Shown here: positions 42,718 through 50,455 of the stretch, piece after piece
Layout: each line of letters begins with the position of its first letter
Numbering within the stretch: position 1 is the first letter of the stretch
Source of the DNA: Alphaproteobacteria bacterium
Lineage (GTDB): Bacteria > Pseudomonadota > Alphaproteobacteria > Caulobacterales > Caulobacteraceae
Assembly (NCBI GenBank): GCA_025359785.1
Contig: JANYET010000053.1
Span: 40,150 to 104,149, forward strand
Length of the DNA: 64,000 nucleotides
Reading direction: 5' to 3'
Made by a program: the position numbers and the translations under genes
Notes under the pieces: model-generated
What the model was told of the DNA's origin: nothing
Database searches by the model: none
The model's input: only the letters and a program-made list of their open reading frames with translations

Positions 42718-43634
42718 CGCGCCTTCGGTTTCTTGTAGATTTCGCTGGGCCAGCGCTTGTGGACCCAGAACCACTCGCTTGGGCGCTCTCTCACCCGTTC
42801 CTCCACGAAGGCGTTGATGCGGCCCACGCCGGCTGCGATGTCTGCGTCGCGGTCGCCGGTGTCCACCAGCCGGATCTGATCGTGCACGACGACGCGGAAG
42901 CGGGCCTTGCCCATCCGCTGGACGCTCATCGGCTGTAGCGGCGCGCCATAGCGCAGGGCGAAGGTCGAAGGCCCCGGCGCGGTATGGCAGATCACGCCAA
43001 ACAGCGGGGCGGCGACGCCACCATTGAACTTCTGGTCGTTCATCAGCGCCACGGACTCGCCCTTCGACAGCGCCCGCATCAGATTGCGCGCGCCCTCGGT
43101 TCCCTTCGGCGCGAACAGCCGCACGCCGTAGCGAAAGCGGCTCCTGCGGATCCGCTGGTCGACGTAGGGGTTGTTGGTGGCGCGATAGGTGATCTGGCAG
43201 GTGATCCCGGCGTGGATGATCACCGCCGGCATGATCTCGAAGCTTGAGAAGTGTCCGGAGATGAACACGACGGGCCCGGCGCCGTCGCGGATCGCGGCCA
43301 ACCGCTCGGCCCCGACCACCTCGACGCGCGACGGATCGGCGATAATCTTGTCCAGGATGAGGAATTCGGTGGCCCATCGGCCGAGCTGATCCCACTGGGC
43401 GGCGAGCAGCCCGGCGATCTCGGCGTCGGACGCCTGCGGGAAGGCGATCCGCAGGTTTGTCTCGGCGACGCGGTTCGGACTGGTTAACGGCCCGAGCGCC
43501 CGGAAAACCCACGCACCGAAGTCAGAAACCGCGTCAATCGGAAACAAACGGGCCAAAAATTCAGCAAAATCATACGCCCAAGCTTCAAAGCGCCACAGGG
43601 TGTCTTGTCGCATCTGGACCGGGGATTCTGTCAT
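42714..43634 (-). CDS. Lipid A biosynthesis acyltransferase (LpxL/HtrB type)
   Basis: A 306-residue membrane-associated acyltransferase that adds a secondary acyl chain to Kdo-lipid A. The HX4E motif is HFSSFE inside VFISGHFSSFEIMPAV; ESVALMNDQKFNGGVAAPLF and the late EWFWVHKRWPSEIYKK are the family blocks. The N-terminal amphipathic region FAEFLARLFPID would contact the membrane. Length is usual. Whether it is LpxL or LpxM cannot be told from sequence alone. Confidence 0.88.
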   Translation of the reverse strand: MTESPVQMRQDTLWRFEAWAYDFAEFLARLFPIDAVSDFGAWVFRALGPLTSPNRVAETNLRIAFPQASDAEIAGLLAAQWDQLGRWATEFLILDKIIADPSRVEVVGAERLAAIRDGAGPVVFISGHFSSFEIMPAVIIHAGITCQITYRATNNPYVDQRIRRSRFRYGVRLFAPKGTEGARNLMRALSKGESVALMNDQKFNGGVAAPLFGVICHTAPGPSTFALRYGAPLQPMSVQRMGKARFRVVVHDQIRLVDTGDRDADIAAGVGRINAFVEERVRERPSEWFWVHKRWPSEIYKKPKAR

Positions 43635-43643
43635 GCATCTTTA

Positions 43644-43667
43644 CTAAGGCTGGCTTCGTAACCTTAG
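43644..43667. promoter_or_regulatory. CTAAGG-N12-CCTTAG dyad before the XRE gene
   Basis: A 6-bp perfect inverted repeat between the divergent acyltransferase (start 43634) and the XRE regulator (start 43758). It may be the XRE operator, or a structure in the acyltransferase 5' region. No T-run follows. Confidence 0.45.
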
Positions 43668-43757
43668 CAACGCGCTCTGTTGGCGCGAGGCTTGCGGCAG
43701 ACCCTGCGTGCCGTCCCGGAGTGGGACATAGGGTTTGAAGAGGATGGGCGTCTGATC

Positions 43758-44150
43758 ATGATGGATCTGATCGATATTCATCTGGGTCGTCGGCTTCGCC
43801 GTCGCCGCCGGATCCTGGGTCTGACCCATCAGCAGCTCGCCGGCGCTTGCGGCGTGCGCTTTCAGCAGATCCAGAAGTATGAGTGCGCCGCCAACCGGAT
43901 GTCCGCCGCCCGCCTTTGGCAGCTGGCCGAGGTGCTTGAGGTTCCGGTGAGCTATTTCTACGAGGGCCTCGGCCAGGAATCGACGATCGACAAAGAGCCC
44001 GAGCCGCCGGAACCCCACACCGGCAAAGAGACCAAGGACCTTATCCAGGCCTTCTACAGCCTGAGCGAACGTCCCCGGCAGAAGCTTCTCGACCTGGCGA
44101 AGTCGCTGAACGAGACCGAGCCGGAAGTTGCGGGCCACGCGTTTCCCTGA
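43758..44150 (+). CDS. XRE-family regulator with C-terminal extension
   Basis: A 130-residue HTH protein. The core (IHLGRRLRRRRRILGLTHQQ, ACGVRFQQIQKYECAANRMS, ARLWQLAEVLEVPVSYFYEG) matches the regulator at 8340-8645; the C-terminal half adds a Glu/Pro linker and a helix (LIQAFYSLSERPRQKLLDLA). Homologous alphaproteobacterial regulators act in phage-like or stress control. The ATG at 43758 is preferred; the upstream in-frame start at 43680 is a TTG without a ribosome site. It lies just upstream of the hisN-type gene. Confidence 0.82.
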   Translation: MMDLIDIHLGRRLRRRRRILGLTHQQLAGACGVRFQQIQKYECAANRMSAARLWQLAEVLEVPVSYFYEGLGQESTIDKEPEPPEPHTGKETKDLIQAFYSLSERPRQKLLDLAKSLNETEPEVAGHAFP

Positions 44151-44176
44151 ACCGCGCCAAGGGGTAAAGCGGTCGA

Positions 44177-44998
44177 ATGACCGCTCCGAACCCTGAGACC
44201 GTTTCACCCCAAGTGTTAGATGAGCTCGACGCGTACCTTGTCGAACTCAACCGGGCAGCGGCGGGAGCGATCCTGCCGCTGTTTCGTTCTGACCACGGCC
44301 TTGTCGATAAGGGCGATGATCTCGGCTTCGATCCCGTCACCGAGGCCGACAAAGGCGCCGAGCGCGCCATCCGCGCGCTGATCGCCGAGCGCTATCCCGA
44401 CCATGGCGTGATCGGCGAGGAATATGGCGAGGACCGGCCGGACGCCGAGTTCGTCTGGGTTCTGGATCCCATCGACGGCACGCGGGCCTTTATCGCCGGC
44501 CTGCCGGTCTGGACGACGCTGATCGGCCTGCGGTTTCAGGGCAAGCCCCTGCTGGGCTCCATCGGCCAGTCCTTCCTGGGCGAACTCTATATCGGCCATG
44601 CCGGCGGATCGCGGCTGATGACCCGCGGCGAAAGCCGGCCCCTGAAGGTGCGGCCTTGCCCGCGGCTCGCCGACGCGCTGATCGCCACCACCGATCCGGC
44701 CATCTTCCAGGGCGCCGAGCGCGAGGCGTGGCGCAGCGTTCGCGCGGGCGCGCGCCTGGCCCGCCTGGGCTGCGACGCCTACGCCTACGCCATGGTGGCG
44801 GCTGGTACGATCGATCTGGTGATCGAGGCGGGGCTGAAGTCGTGGGACATCGATGCCGCAATCCCGGTCATCGCCGGGGCCGGCGGCGTCACCACCGATT
44901 GGCAGGGCGACGCCGTGGGGGCCCACGGCGGCCGGGTCGCCATCGCGGGCGACCGCGCCTGCCTGGATGAGGCGCTGGTCGCCCTGAAGGCGGTTTAG
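44177..44998 (+). CDS. hisN: Inositol-monophosphatase-family phosphatase, probable histidinol-phosphatase
   Basis: A 273-residue metal-dependent phosphatase. Motifs: DPVTEADKGAERAIRALI, GVIGEEYGEDR, WVLDPIDGTRAFIAGLPVWT with the metal DPxDGT, and GLKSWDIDAAIPVIAGAGG. The combination of the ADK/GEE/DPIDGTRAFI blocks points to HisN, which releases inorganic phosphate from histidinol phosphate in histidine synthesis; CysQ or SuhB activity is the alternative. The gene starts 26 bases after the XRE stop and overlaps the convergent lipase by four bases. Confidence 0.82.
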   Translation: MTAPNPETVSPQVLDELDAYLVELNRAAAGAILPLFRSDHGLVDKGDDLGFDPVTEADKGAERAIRALIAERYPDHGVIGEEYGEDRPDAEFVWVLDPIDGTRAFIAGLPVWTTLIGLRFQGKPLLGSIGQSFLGELYIGHAGGSRLMTRGESRPLKVRPCPRLADALIATTDPAIFQGAEREAWRSVRAGARLARLGCDAYAYAMVAAGTIDLVIEAGLKSWDIDAAIPVIAGAGGVTTDWQGDAVGAHGGRVAIAGDRACLDEALVALKAV

Positions 44999-46518
44999 GC
45001 TTTCTTCGGCCCCGGTTTCTTCGCGGTGGAGGGCTTCTTCACCGAGGAGGGCTTCTTCGCCTTGGAGGGCTTCTTCGTCGCGGCGGCAGGCTTTTTCACC
45101 GCGGCGGGCTTGGCCGCCGCCGGCTTGCTGGGCGGTGTGACCGAGGTCTTGGCCGCGGGCTTCGCAACCGGCTTCTTCGCCGCCGCGGGCTTTTTCGCGG
45201 CGGCGGCCTTGGCCGGAGCCTTCTTCACCGGAGCCTTCTTCACCGCAGGTTTCTTGGCCGCGGGCTTCTTGGCCGCGACCTTCGCAGGCGCTGTCTTCGC
45301 CGCGGGTTTTTGGGCCGCCACAGGCTTGCTGGCGGCGGCGGGCTTCGCGGGCGCGGCCTTGGCGGCGGGCTTTTTCACGGCCGCTGGCTTCGCCTTGACG
45401 GTAGGCGGCTTGGCGGCGGGCTTTTTAGCGGCAGGTTTCTTGACCGCCGGTTTCGGCGCCGCCGCGACAGGCTTGGCGGCGACGGGTGCGGGCGCCGGCG
45501 CAGCAACGGGCGCGGCGACGGGCGCCGGGGCGGGTTTCGGCGGTTCGGCCGGCGTCGGGGCGACCCGGCCGGTGAGGGCGTCAAGCGCCCTCAGAAAGAT
45601 GTTACGCATCGGGTCGGTCTCCATCAGGATTTCGTGGTAGGCGCCAGGAATGCTGATCAGCTTTCCCTGCGGCAGGTGGCGGGCGGCGGCGGCCTGAGCC
45701 GCGTTGTCGACAAGCTTGTCGTCCTCGGCGGATACAATGACCACCGGTGCGGTGACGTTCCGCAAGGCCTCGGGCCGAGAAAGCCAGGCGGTGGCGCGGA
45801 GCGCGAAGTCGATCCAGCCCCAGGTCGGCGCGCCGAGCGCCAGTTTCGGCTCGGCGGCGACCACGCCCCAGGTCCGCGCGTGGCGCACCGGGTCGTGGGT
45901 CAGCACATTGCCTTCGAAGGTGGCATCGAACGGCTTTCCGGGGCCGCCCAGGGCATAGGCCGAACCGCGGCCGACCATCAGGTTGAGGCTGGTGAGCGCG
46001 CGCGACACCACCATCGGGAAGGGCGAGCGGATACCCAGCATGGGCGCCGACAGGATCGCGCCGGCAAACCGCGTCTCGCCCTTGGTCATGGCCAGCAGCG
46101 TCAGGCAGCCGCCCATGGAATGGCCGACCGCCACCCATGGCCTGGGCAGGCGCGGCTCATAGGCGTTCAGCAAGGCGCGGAAGTCGTCGAGGAACGGCTT
46201 GAAGCCCTTGGCGTGGCCTTTGAGTCCGTCCGACGCTTCGCGTTTCGACAGGCCCTGGCCCCGCCAGTCGTGGGCCAGCACCACGAACCCTCGGTCCAGG
46301 CACTCGGCGATGAACTCGTAATACTTCTCGATCGGCTCGGTGCGGCCGCCGGAGAGCACGATGGATCCGCGCATCCTGCCGCCAGCCTTGGCCGGCGGCG
46401 GGGTGAACAGCGCCGCCCGCAACCGGGCCCCGCCCGCACCCGTCACCCAGGCGGCCTCGCCGCCGGGCGGAGCCTTGGCGTCGGCGGTCTCGATCAGGGG
46501 GACGTCGTCGGCCATCAC
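44995..46518 (-). CDS. Monoacylglycerol lipase/lysophospholipase with histone-H1-like tail
   Basis: A 507-residue protein in two parts. Residues 1 to about 310 are an alpha/beta hydrolase of the PldB/serine-aminopeptidase group: VLAHDWRGQGLSKRE, nucleophile Ser134 in VAVGHSMGGCLTLL, acid in VIVSAEDDKLVD, His in IPGAYHEILMETDP. From about 318 to the end is a Lys/Ala/Pro-rich tail (repeated AAKPA, KKPAAK, KKAPA) as in bacterial H1-like proteins. The enzyme is intact; the tail may bind DNA, RNA, lipid or polyphosphate. An SCP2 gene lies seven bases upstream on the same strand. Confidence 0.85.
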   Translation of the reverse strand: MMADDVPLIETADAKAPPGGEAAWVTGAGGARLRAALFTPPPAKAGGRMRGSIVLSGGRTEPIEKYYEFIAECLDRGFVVLAHDWRGQGLSKREASDGLKGHAKGFKPFLDDFRALLNAYEPRLPRPWVAVGHSMGGCLTLLAMTKGETRFAGAILSAPMLGIRSPFPMVVSRALTSLNLMVGRGSAYALGGPGKPFDATFEGNVLTHDPVRHARTWGVVAAEPKLALGAPTWGWIDFALRATAWLSRPEALRNVTAPVVIVSAEDDKLVDNAAQAAAARHLPQGKLISIPGAYHEILMETDPMRNIFLRALDALTGRVAPTPAEPPKPAPAPVAAPVAAPAPAPVAAKPVAAAPKPAVKKPAAKKPAAKPPTVKAKPAAVKKPAAKAAPAKPAAASKPVAAQKPAAKTAPAKVAAKKPAAKKPAVKKAPVKKAPAKAAAAKKPAAAKKPVAKPAAKTSVTPPSKPAAAKPAAVKKPAAATKKPSKAKKPSSVKKPSTAKKPGPKKA

Positions 46519-46525
46519 GACTGCT

Positions 46526-46834
46526 CTACGCGGCCTTGGAGAACAGAGACTGAATTTTCGGCTGCAGCTTCATCGCCAGGCCGATGTCCGAGAGCCGCAG
46601 GCGGCCGGTCATCATCGCACGCGTCGGATCGAGCTCGCCCTTGCCCAGCGCCGTCAGGTCCTTCAGCGAAACGGTGACCACCAGGTCGGCGGGGGCGTCG
46701 TCGTTGCTGACCGCGCCGCCGGCGATATGGATGACACCCTCCCCCTTCAGGTCGAGCTTGATGGAGGCGGCCAGGTCCGGCTCACCCGCCGCGGCGCGGC
46801 GGATCCGGTCGGTCAGTTCCTCCAGCGTCGCCAT
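46526..46834 (-). CDS. SCP2 sterol-binding-domain protein
   Basis: A 102-residue lipid-transfer-like protein: ELTDRIRRAAAGEPDLAASI, VIHIAGGAVSNDDAPADLVV, TVSLKDLTALGKGELDPTRA and MMTGRLRLSDIGLAMKLQPK are typical of the SCP2 fold, which holds a hydrophobic ligand in a tunnel. A GTG six bases upstream is an alternative start. It lies directly upstream of the lipase gene on the same strand, so the two are probably co-transcribed and act on a common lipid. Confidence 0.87.
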   Translation of the reverse strand: MATLEELTDRIRRAAAGEPDLAASIKLDLKGEGVIHIAGGAVSNDDAPADLVVTVSLKDLTALGKGELDPTRAMMTGRLRLSDIGLAMKLQPKIQSLFSKAA

Positions 46835-46938
46835 GCCCACTCAACACTCCCAGCCCCTGCGGGAGCTTCGCTTCTGGCGTGTCGGAAGTAAACCTTCGCG
46901 CTGTGCTGGCGCGGCTCGACGCGGCGACGCCACAAGGC

Positions 46939-46967
46939 CTTGAATGCGGAAATCGTGCGCCTACCTC
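46939..46967 (+). promoter_or_regulatory. Possible RpoH-type promoter for hsp20
   Basis: CTTGAA at 46939-46944, 15 bases, then CCTACCTC at 46960-46967, resembling the alphaproteobacterial heat-shock -35/-10 pair. It would start transcription near 46974, giving a 5' UTR of about 100 bases, the expected size for the thermometer downstream. The -10 match is imperfect. Confidence 0.4.
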
Positions 46968-46973
46968 GTACAC

Positions 46974-47073
46974 GGGGGCGCTGGATGTCCGGGCCTCTGG
47001 ACACCAAGCGAGGCCTGATGGCTCGCGAAAAGTCCCTGACCGCAACCTTGCTTCGAAAGAAGGATGTGACTTC
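46974..47073 (+). promoter_or_regulatory. ROSE-type RNA thermometer in the hsp20 5' UTR
   Basis: Three successive hairpins precede the start: TGTCC...GGACA (46986-47003), GCGAGGCC-TGAT-GGCTCGC with one bulge (47008-47026) and the Shine-Dalgarno hairpin at 47046-47063. In the last, CCTTGCTT pairs with AAGAAGG and a single G (47050) is left bulged, which is the hallmark of ROSE elements. It hides the AAGGA ribosome site, nine bases before the ATG, until heat melts the stem. Confidence 0.75.
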
Positions 47074-47529
47074 ATGCGTACGATCGATTTTTCCCCCCTC
47101 TACCGCTCCGTCGTGGGCTTCGACCGTCTTGCCGACCTGCTCGACTCGGCCGCCGTCGACAGCGCCACGGGCTATCCGCCCTACAACATCGAACGGACCG
47201 ACGAGAACGCCTACCGCGTCGAGATCGCGGTGGCCGGCTTCCGTCCGGAAGAACTCAATATCGAGGTGAAGGAAAACCTGCTCACCGTGACCGGCCGCAA
47301 GGCCGCCAACGACGAGCAGCGCCGGTTCCTGCACCGTGGGCTCGCCGAGCGTAACTTCGAGCGCAAGTTCCAGCTTGCCGACTATGTGCTGGTGACCGAC
47401 GCCGCGCTGGCCGATGGCCTGCTCTCGATCTCGCTGAAGCGCGAGCTCCCCGAGGCGCTGAAGCCCCGCCGGATCGAGATCGCGGTTGGCCAACCGGCCA
47501 GCCTGATCGAAGGCGAAAAGGCGGCGTAG
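47074..47529 (+). CDS. Hsp20 small heat-shock protein
   Basis: A 151-residue alpha-crystallin-family chaperone of the IbpA group. N-terminus MRTIDFSPLYRSVVGFDRLA; alpha-crystallin domain from YPPYNIERTDENAYRVEIAV through NLLTVTGRKAAND and FERKFQLADYV to GLLSISLKRELPEALKP; a C-terminal RRIEI tail. It prevents aggregation of unfolding proteins. Its 5' UTR forms a ROSE-type thermometer, and a strong terminator lies 22 bases after the stop. Confidence 0.94.
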   Translation: MRTIDFSPLYRSVVGFDRLADLLDSAAVDSATGYPPYNIERTDENAYRVEIAVAGFRPEELNIEVKENLLTVTGRKAANDEQRRFLHRGLAERNFERKFQLADYVLVTDAALADGLLSISLKRELPEALKPRRIEIAVGQPASLIEGEKAA

Positions 47530-47550
47530 CGTCCCGGCCCGACTTGACGA

Positions 47551-47582
47551 AGGGCGGCGCGGGCGACCGCGCCGCCCTTTTT
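47551..47582 (+). terminator. Rho-independent terminator behind hsp20
   Basis: A perfect 11-base stem AGGGCGGCGCG...CGCGCCGCCCT with a six-base loop, followed by TTTTT. It also helps separate the convergent pentapeptide-repeat gene. Confidence 0.92.
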
Positions 47583-47610
47583 CCTGCCCTAGACGCTGTC
47601 GTTTCGTGTC

Positions 47611-48867
47611 CTAGACGCTGTCGTCGAGGCCCTTGGCGCCGTGGCGGGCGACGCCGGTGAAATTGGCCTGTTTCAGCATCGCACCGGTGAAGTTGGCGCG
47701 GCTGACGTCGGCGTCGATGAAGATCGCGTGGCGGACGTCTGCGCCGGACAGGTCGGAGCCCTTGAACTCCGTCGCGCGCAGGTCGCAAGGCAGCACCCGG
47801 TCGGCGCCCAGCAGCAAGGGCCCCATCTGCGCTTCCCGCAGGTCGGAACCGGACAGCTTGGCGCCAGCGAGCTTGGCGCCCCGCAGGTCGGCGCGGCGCA
47901 TGTTGCAGTTGCGCAGGTCCGCGCCCTCAAGATGCGCGCCCTGCAGCTGGACGCCTTCCATATCGAGGCCGTAGAACACCGCGCCCTTGGCCGAGAGCGC
48001 CGTCAGATTGTAGCCGCGGATGGTTTCCAGAGCGCGCAGGTCCGCGCCGTCGAAGACCGAAGGCGTCCCTTCGACGCCGCCGGTTTCGCACCAGCGGGCG
48101 TGGTCCTGGATCATGGTCTTGTAGGGCAGGCTGGAGGCGGCGATGCCGGCTGGCTTGTCGGTCAGCGCGCCCGTCATATTGGCGTTGGAAATATTCCACT
48201 GCAGGGTCTTGGCGCCGACCAGCACGGCGTCGCGCAGGTCCGCGCCCATCAGGTCGGCGCCGGAGAGGTCAGCGCCGGACAGATCGCAACCCTTCATCGT
48301 GGCCTGCTTGAGATTGGCCCGGACCAGGCGCGCGTCCTTGAGGATGGCGTCGGTGAAGTCGGCCTTCATGGCGATCACGCCGGAAAGCTTGGAGCGCTCG
48401 AGGTTGGCGCCCACCAGGCGTGCGCCTTGAGCGTCGCCCTGGCGGGCCGCGCCGCCGGCCTCGATGCGGCGGAACCCGACCTTGGGATCGGCCGCGGCCA
48501 GGATACCTTCGCGCAGGTCGGCCTCGAACATGTCGGCGCCGGTGAGGTCGGCGTTGCGCAGGCAGGCGCCGCGCAGGTCGGCGCGGCGCAGCGAGGCGTC
48601 GCGCAGATCGACGTCCTGCAGGTCGGCGCCGAACAGGATGGCGTTGTCGAGCCGCGCGCCCTGCATCTTGCAGCCGGCCAGCACCGCGCCGGAGAAGTCG
48701 GCGTCGCAGAGGTTGCGGCCGATCAGGTCGAGACCCGAAAGGTCGGTCCAGGCGAAGACGGCGCGTGCGCCGCCAGGCTTTGAGCCCCACAGGCGATCGT
48801 GCCGCGCGCAGATCTGGTCGGCTTCCGCCTGGGTGATCCGGCGAGCGATGTGACTGGCTTCGGACAT
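47611..48867 (-). CDS. Large pentapeptide-repeat protein
   Basis: A 418-residue protein largely made of A(D/N)Lxx repeats, for example ADLQDVDLRDASLRRADLRG and ADLSGADLMGADLRDAVLVG, forming right-handed quadrilateral beta-helices in at least three blocks, split by a non-repeat region (about residues 225-260, TLQWNISNANMTGALTDKPA). Short N-terminal helix MSEASHIARRITQAEADQIC. The ATG at 48867 is preferred over an upstream TTG. Some such proteins mimic DNA and protect gyrase, but function cannot be predicted here. It has no clear partner. Confidence 0.85.
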   Translation of the reverse strand: MSEASHIARRITQAEADQICARHDRLWGSKPGGARAVFAWTDLSGLDLIGRNLCDADFSGAVLAGCKMQGARLDNAILFGADLQDVDLRDASLRRADLRGACLRNADLTGADMFEADLREGILAAADPKVGFRRIEAGGAARQGDAQGARLVGANLERSKLSGVIAMKADFTDAILKDARLVRANLKQATMKGCDLSGADLSGADLMGADLRDAVLVGAKTLQWNISNANMTGALTDKPAGIAASSLPYKTMIQDHARWCETGGVEGTPSVFDGADLRALETIRGYNLTALSAKGAVFYGLDMEGVQLQGAHLEGADLRNCNMRRADLRGAKLAGAKLSGSDLREAQMGPLLLGADRVLPCDLRATEFKGSDLSGADVRHAIFIDADVSRANFTGAMLKQANFTGVARHGAKGLDDSV

Positions 48868-48948
48868 GAGACCTGACGGGCGCGGAGAGGAAGGGTTAGC
48901 CAATCCTAGCGCAGTGGGATTAACGGCGTATTTCCCACGACTTAGCCG

Positions 48949-49380
48949 TCAGGTCCGCGGGCGGTAGGCGCTGTAGAGCGCCGCGGCCTCGTCGCGGAGC
49001 AGGCCGACGTCCGTCGCGATGCCGGCGTCGCGCAACCGCTCAAGCCCACGGCCGGCGGCCAGGACGGAGGGGTCCTCGCAGGCGATCACCACCCGCGCCA
49101 CGCCGGCGGCCACGAGCCGCTCGCCACAGGACGGCGCGCCGGACGAGCGTTCGCCGCACGGCTCCAGGGTGACGTAGGCGGTGGCGCCACGGGCCGCTTC
49201 GCCGGCGCGGTCCAGCGCCAGTTCTTCCGCGTGAGGCCGCCCGCCGAGGCCGGTGACCGCCTCGCCGAGCAGCACGCCATCACGGACGATGACACAGCCG
49301 ACGGAGGGGTTGTCGGCCGTCTGCCCCAGATGGGTGCGCGCCAGGCTGATCGCGCGGCGCATGGCGTCTGCGTCGGTCAC
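48949..49380 (-). CDS. RibD-like deaminase-domain protein
   Basis: A 143-residue cytidine-deaminase-fold protein: MRRAISLARTHLGQTADNPS, then VGCVIVRDGVLLGEAV, the zinc site HAEELALDRAG and TLEPCGERSSGAPSCGERL (Cys pair). It matches the N-terminal deaminase half of RibD but lacks the reductase domain and is short at the C-terminus. It may be a stand-alone deaminase for pyrimidines or modified nucleosides. The GTG start overlaps the stop of the upstream gene (GTGA), so the pair is co-translated. Confidence 0.8.
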   Translation of the reverse strand: MTDADAMRRAISLARTHLGQTADNPSVGCVIVRDGVLLGEAVTGLGGRPHAEELALDRAGEAARGATAYVTLEPCGERSSGAPSCGERLVAAGVARVVIACEDPSVLAAGRGLERLRDAGIATDVGLLRDEAAALYSAYRPRT

Positions 49381-50372
49381 TGCCCGGCCGGTTTGGCGGC
49401 GGTCGGGGCGGCGGCGGTCGGGGCGGCGGCGGCTTTCGCCGCCTCGGGGTGCGCGTCGGCATAACGGGCGCCGGCCAGCATGTTGGCCAGGCCATAGTTG
49501 CCCTCGTGGCAAGCGTATTCGTAGAGCGGGCCTTTGGTCGCCGTAACGATCATTTCGCCTTGCCAGGTCTGGCTGAAGACCTCGGGATTGGTGACGCTAA
49601 ACGCGTAGAGCAGTTCGGTCGGCGAAACGCGGCTCAGCCGCTCGATAGTCCGCATGTCGGCCTTGCGGTCTCCGCGCGGCGAGTCGATGTCGCTGGGCGT
49701 AAAGTTGGTGGTCTCGATGACCAGGACGTCGCCGTCCCAATAGGCGACGGAATCGCCGTTGGTCTGGCGCTGGCCCGGCGGTAGGTGGCGGGCGCCGATC
49801 CGAACGATCCGCAGGCTGGCCATCCACTCCGCGTAGAGGGCCAGATGGTCGCCGGCTTGCACGATCTGCAGGTTGTCGTTGTAGCCGCCGTTGCCAAGCG
49901 GGGGCCCGGCGCCGTCGGTGGCGATGCAGCGCTCGCTCGGCGATCGATCCTCGGGATTGTCGATGGAGGCCTTGCGCCTCGCACTCCGGGCCTTCGAGAA
50001 AGCCTTAGCCTCCTTGCTGACGGGCAGTTGCCCGTCGGCCGGCGCGACCAGCCAGGAGCTGCGGATCTGGCCTCGGATGCGGGCCAGGCCCACGTTCGTC
50101 TCCCACCATTCCGAGGTGTCGCCGCCGATGGCCGCGGTTTCCGGCGAGGTTTCCGGCGGCTTGCCGCGATGGGCTTTTTCGTAAGCCGCGGCCTGGGCCT
50201 CGGTGAGCGTCAGCGTCTTCAGGTCGTCCGGGCGTTCCAGGCCGGTGAGCGACGACGTGGTCCACAGACCCGTGAAGTCAGGATGTTTGCCCGGTGCGGC
50301 GGAGCCGGCCATGGCCGTCGACCCGAGCGCCAGAGCCAGAAGTCCGCCGCCGAAAATCAGGCCCCGCCGCAT
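49377..50372 (-). CDS. Exported hypothetical protein, CHEGNYGL family
   Basis: A 331-residue secreted protein: signal peptide MRRGLIFGGGLLALALGSTA then a domain beginning PGKHPDFTGLWTTSSLTG and ending with VTATKGPLYEYACHEGNYGL. The KHPDFTGLW and YACHEGNY motifs belong to a widespread uncharacterised family of exported proteins in Acidobacteria and Proteobacteria. C-terminus is Ala/Pro-rich. GGGGGCGAA before the ATG fixes the start. It is coupled to the deaminase by a GTGA overlap. Confidence 0.75.
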   Translation of the reverse strand: MRRGLIFGGGLLALALGSTAMAGSAAPGKHPDFTGLWTTSSLTGLERPDDLKTLTLTEAQAAAYEKAHRGKPPETSPETAAIGGDTSEWWETNVGLARIRGQIRSSWLVAPADGQLPVSKEAKAFSKARSARRKASIDNPEDRSPSERCIATDGAGPPLGNGGYNDNLQIVQAGDHLALYAEWMASLRIVRIGARHLPPGQRQTNGDSVAYWDGDVLVIETTNFTPSDIDSPRGDRKADMRTIERLSRVSPTELLYAFSVTNPEVFSQTWQGEMIVTATKGPLYEYACHEGNYGLANMLAGARYADAHPEAAKAAAAPTAAAPTAAKPAGQ

Positions 50373-50455
50373 TTCGCCCCCGACTTTCAACCCTGGCGGG
50401 GAGCTTAGCATTGGCGCGCCGTTTTGATTAAGGGCGAACACGCGCGCCGGCCGGC

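Noticed and set aside
44995..45560. Lys/Ala/Pro tail of the lipase as a separate histone-like gene
   Set aside because: No stop, start or ribosome site separates it from the hydrolase; it is one continuous frame.
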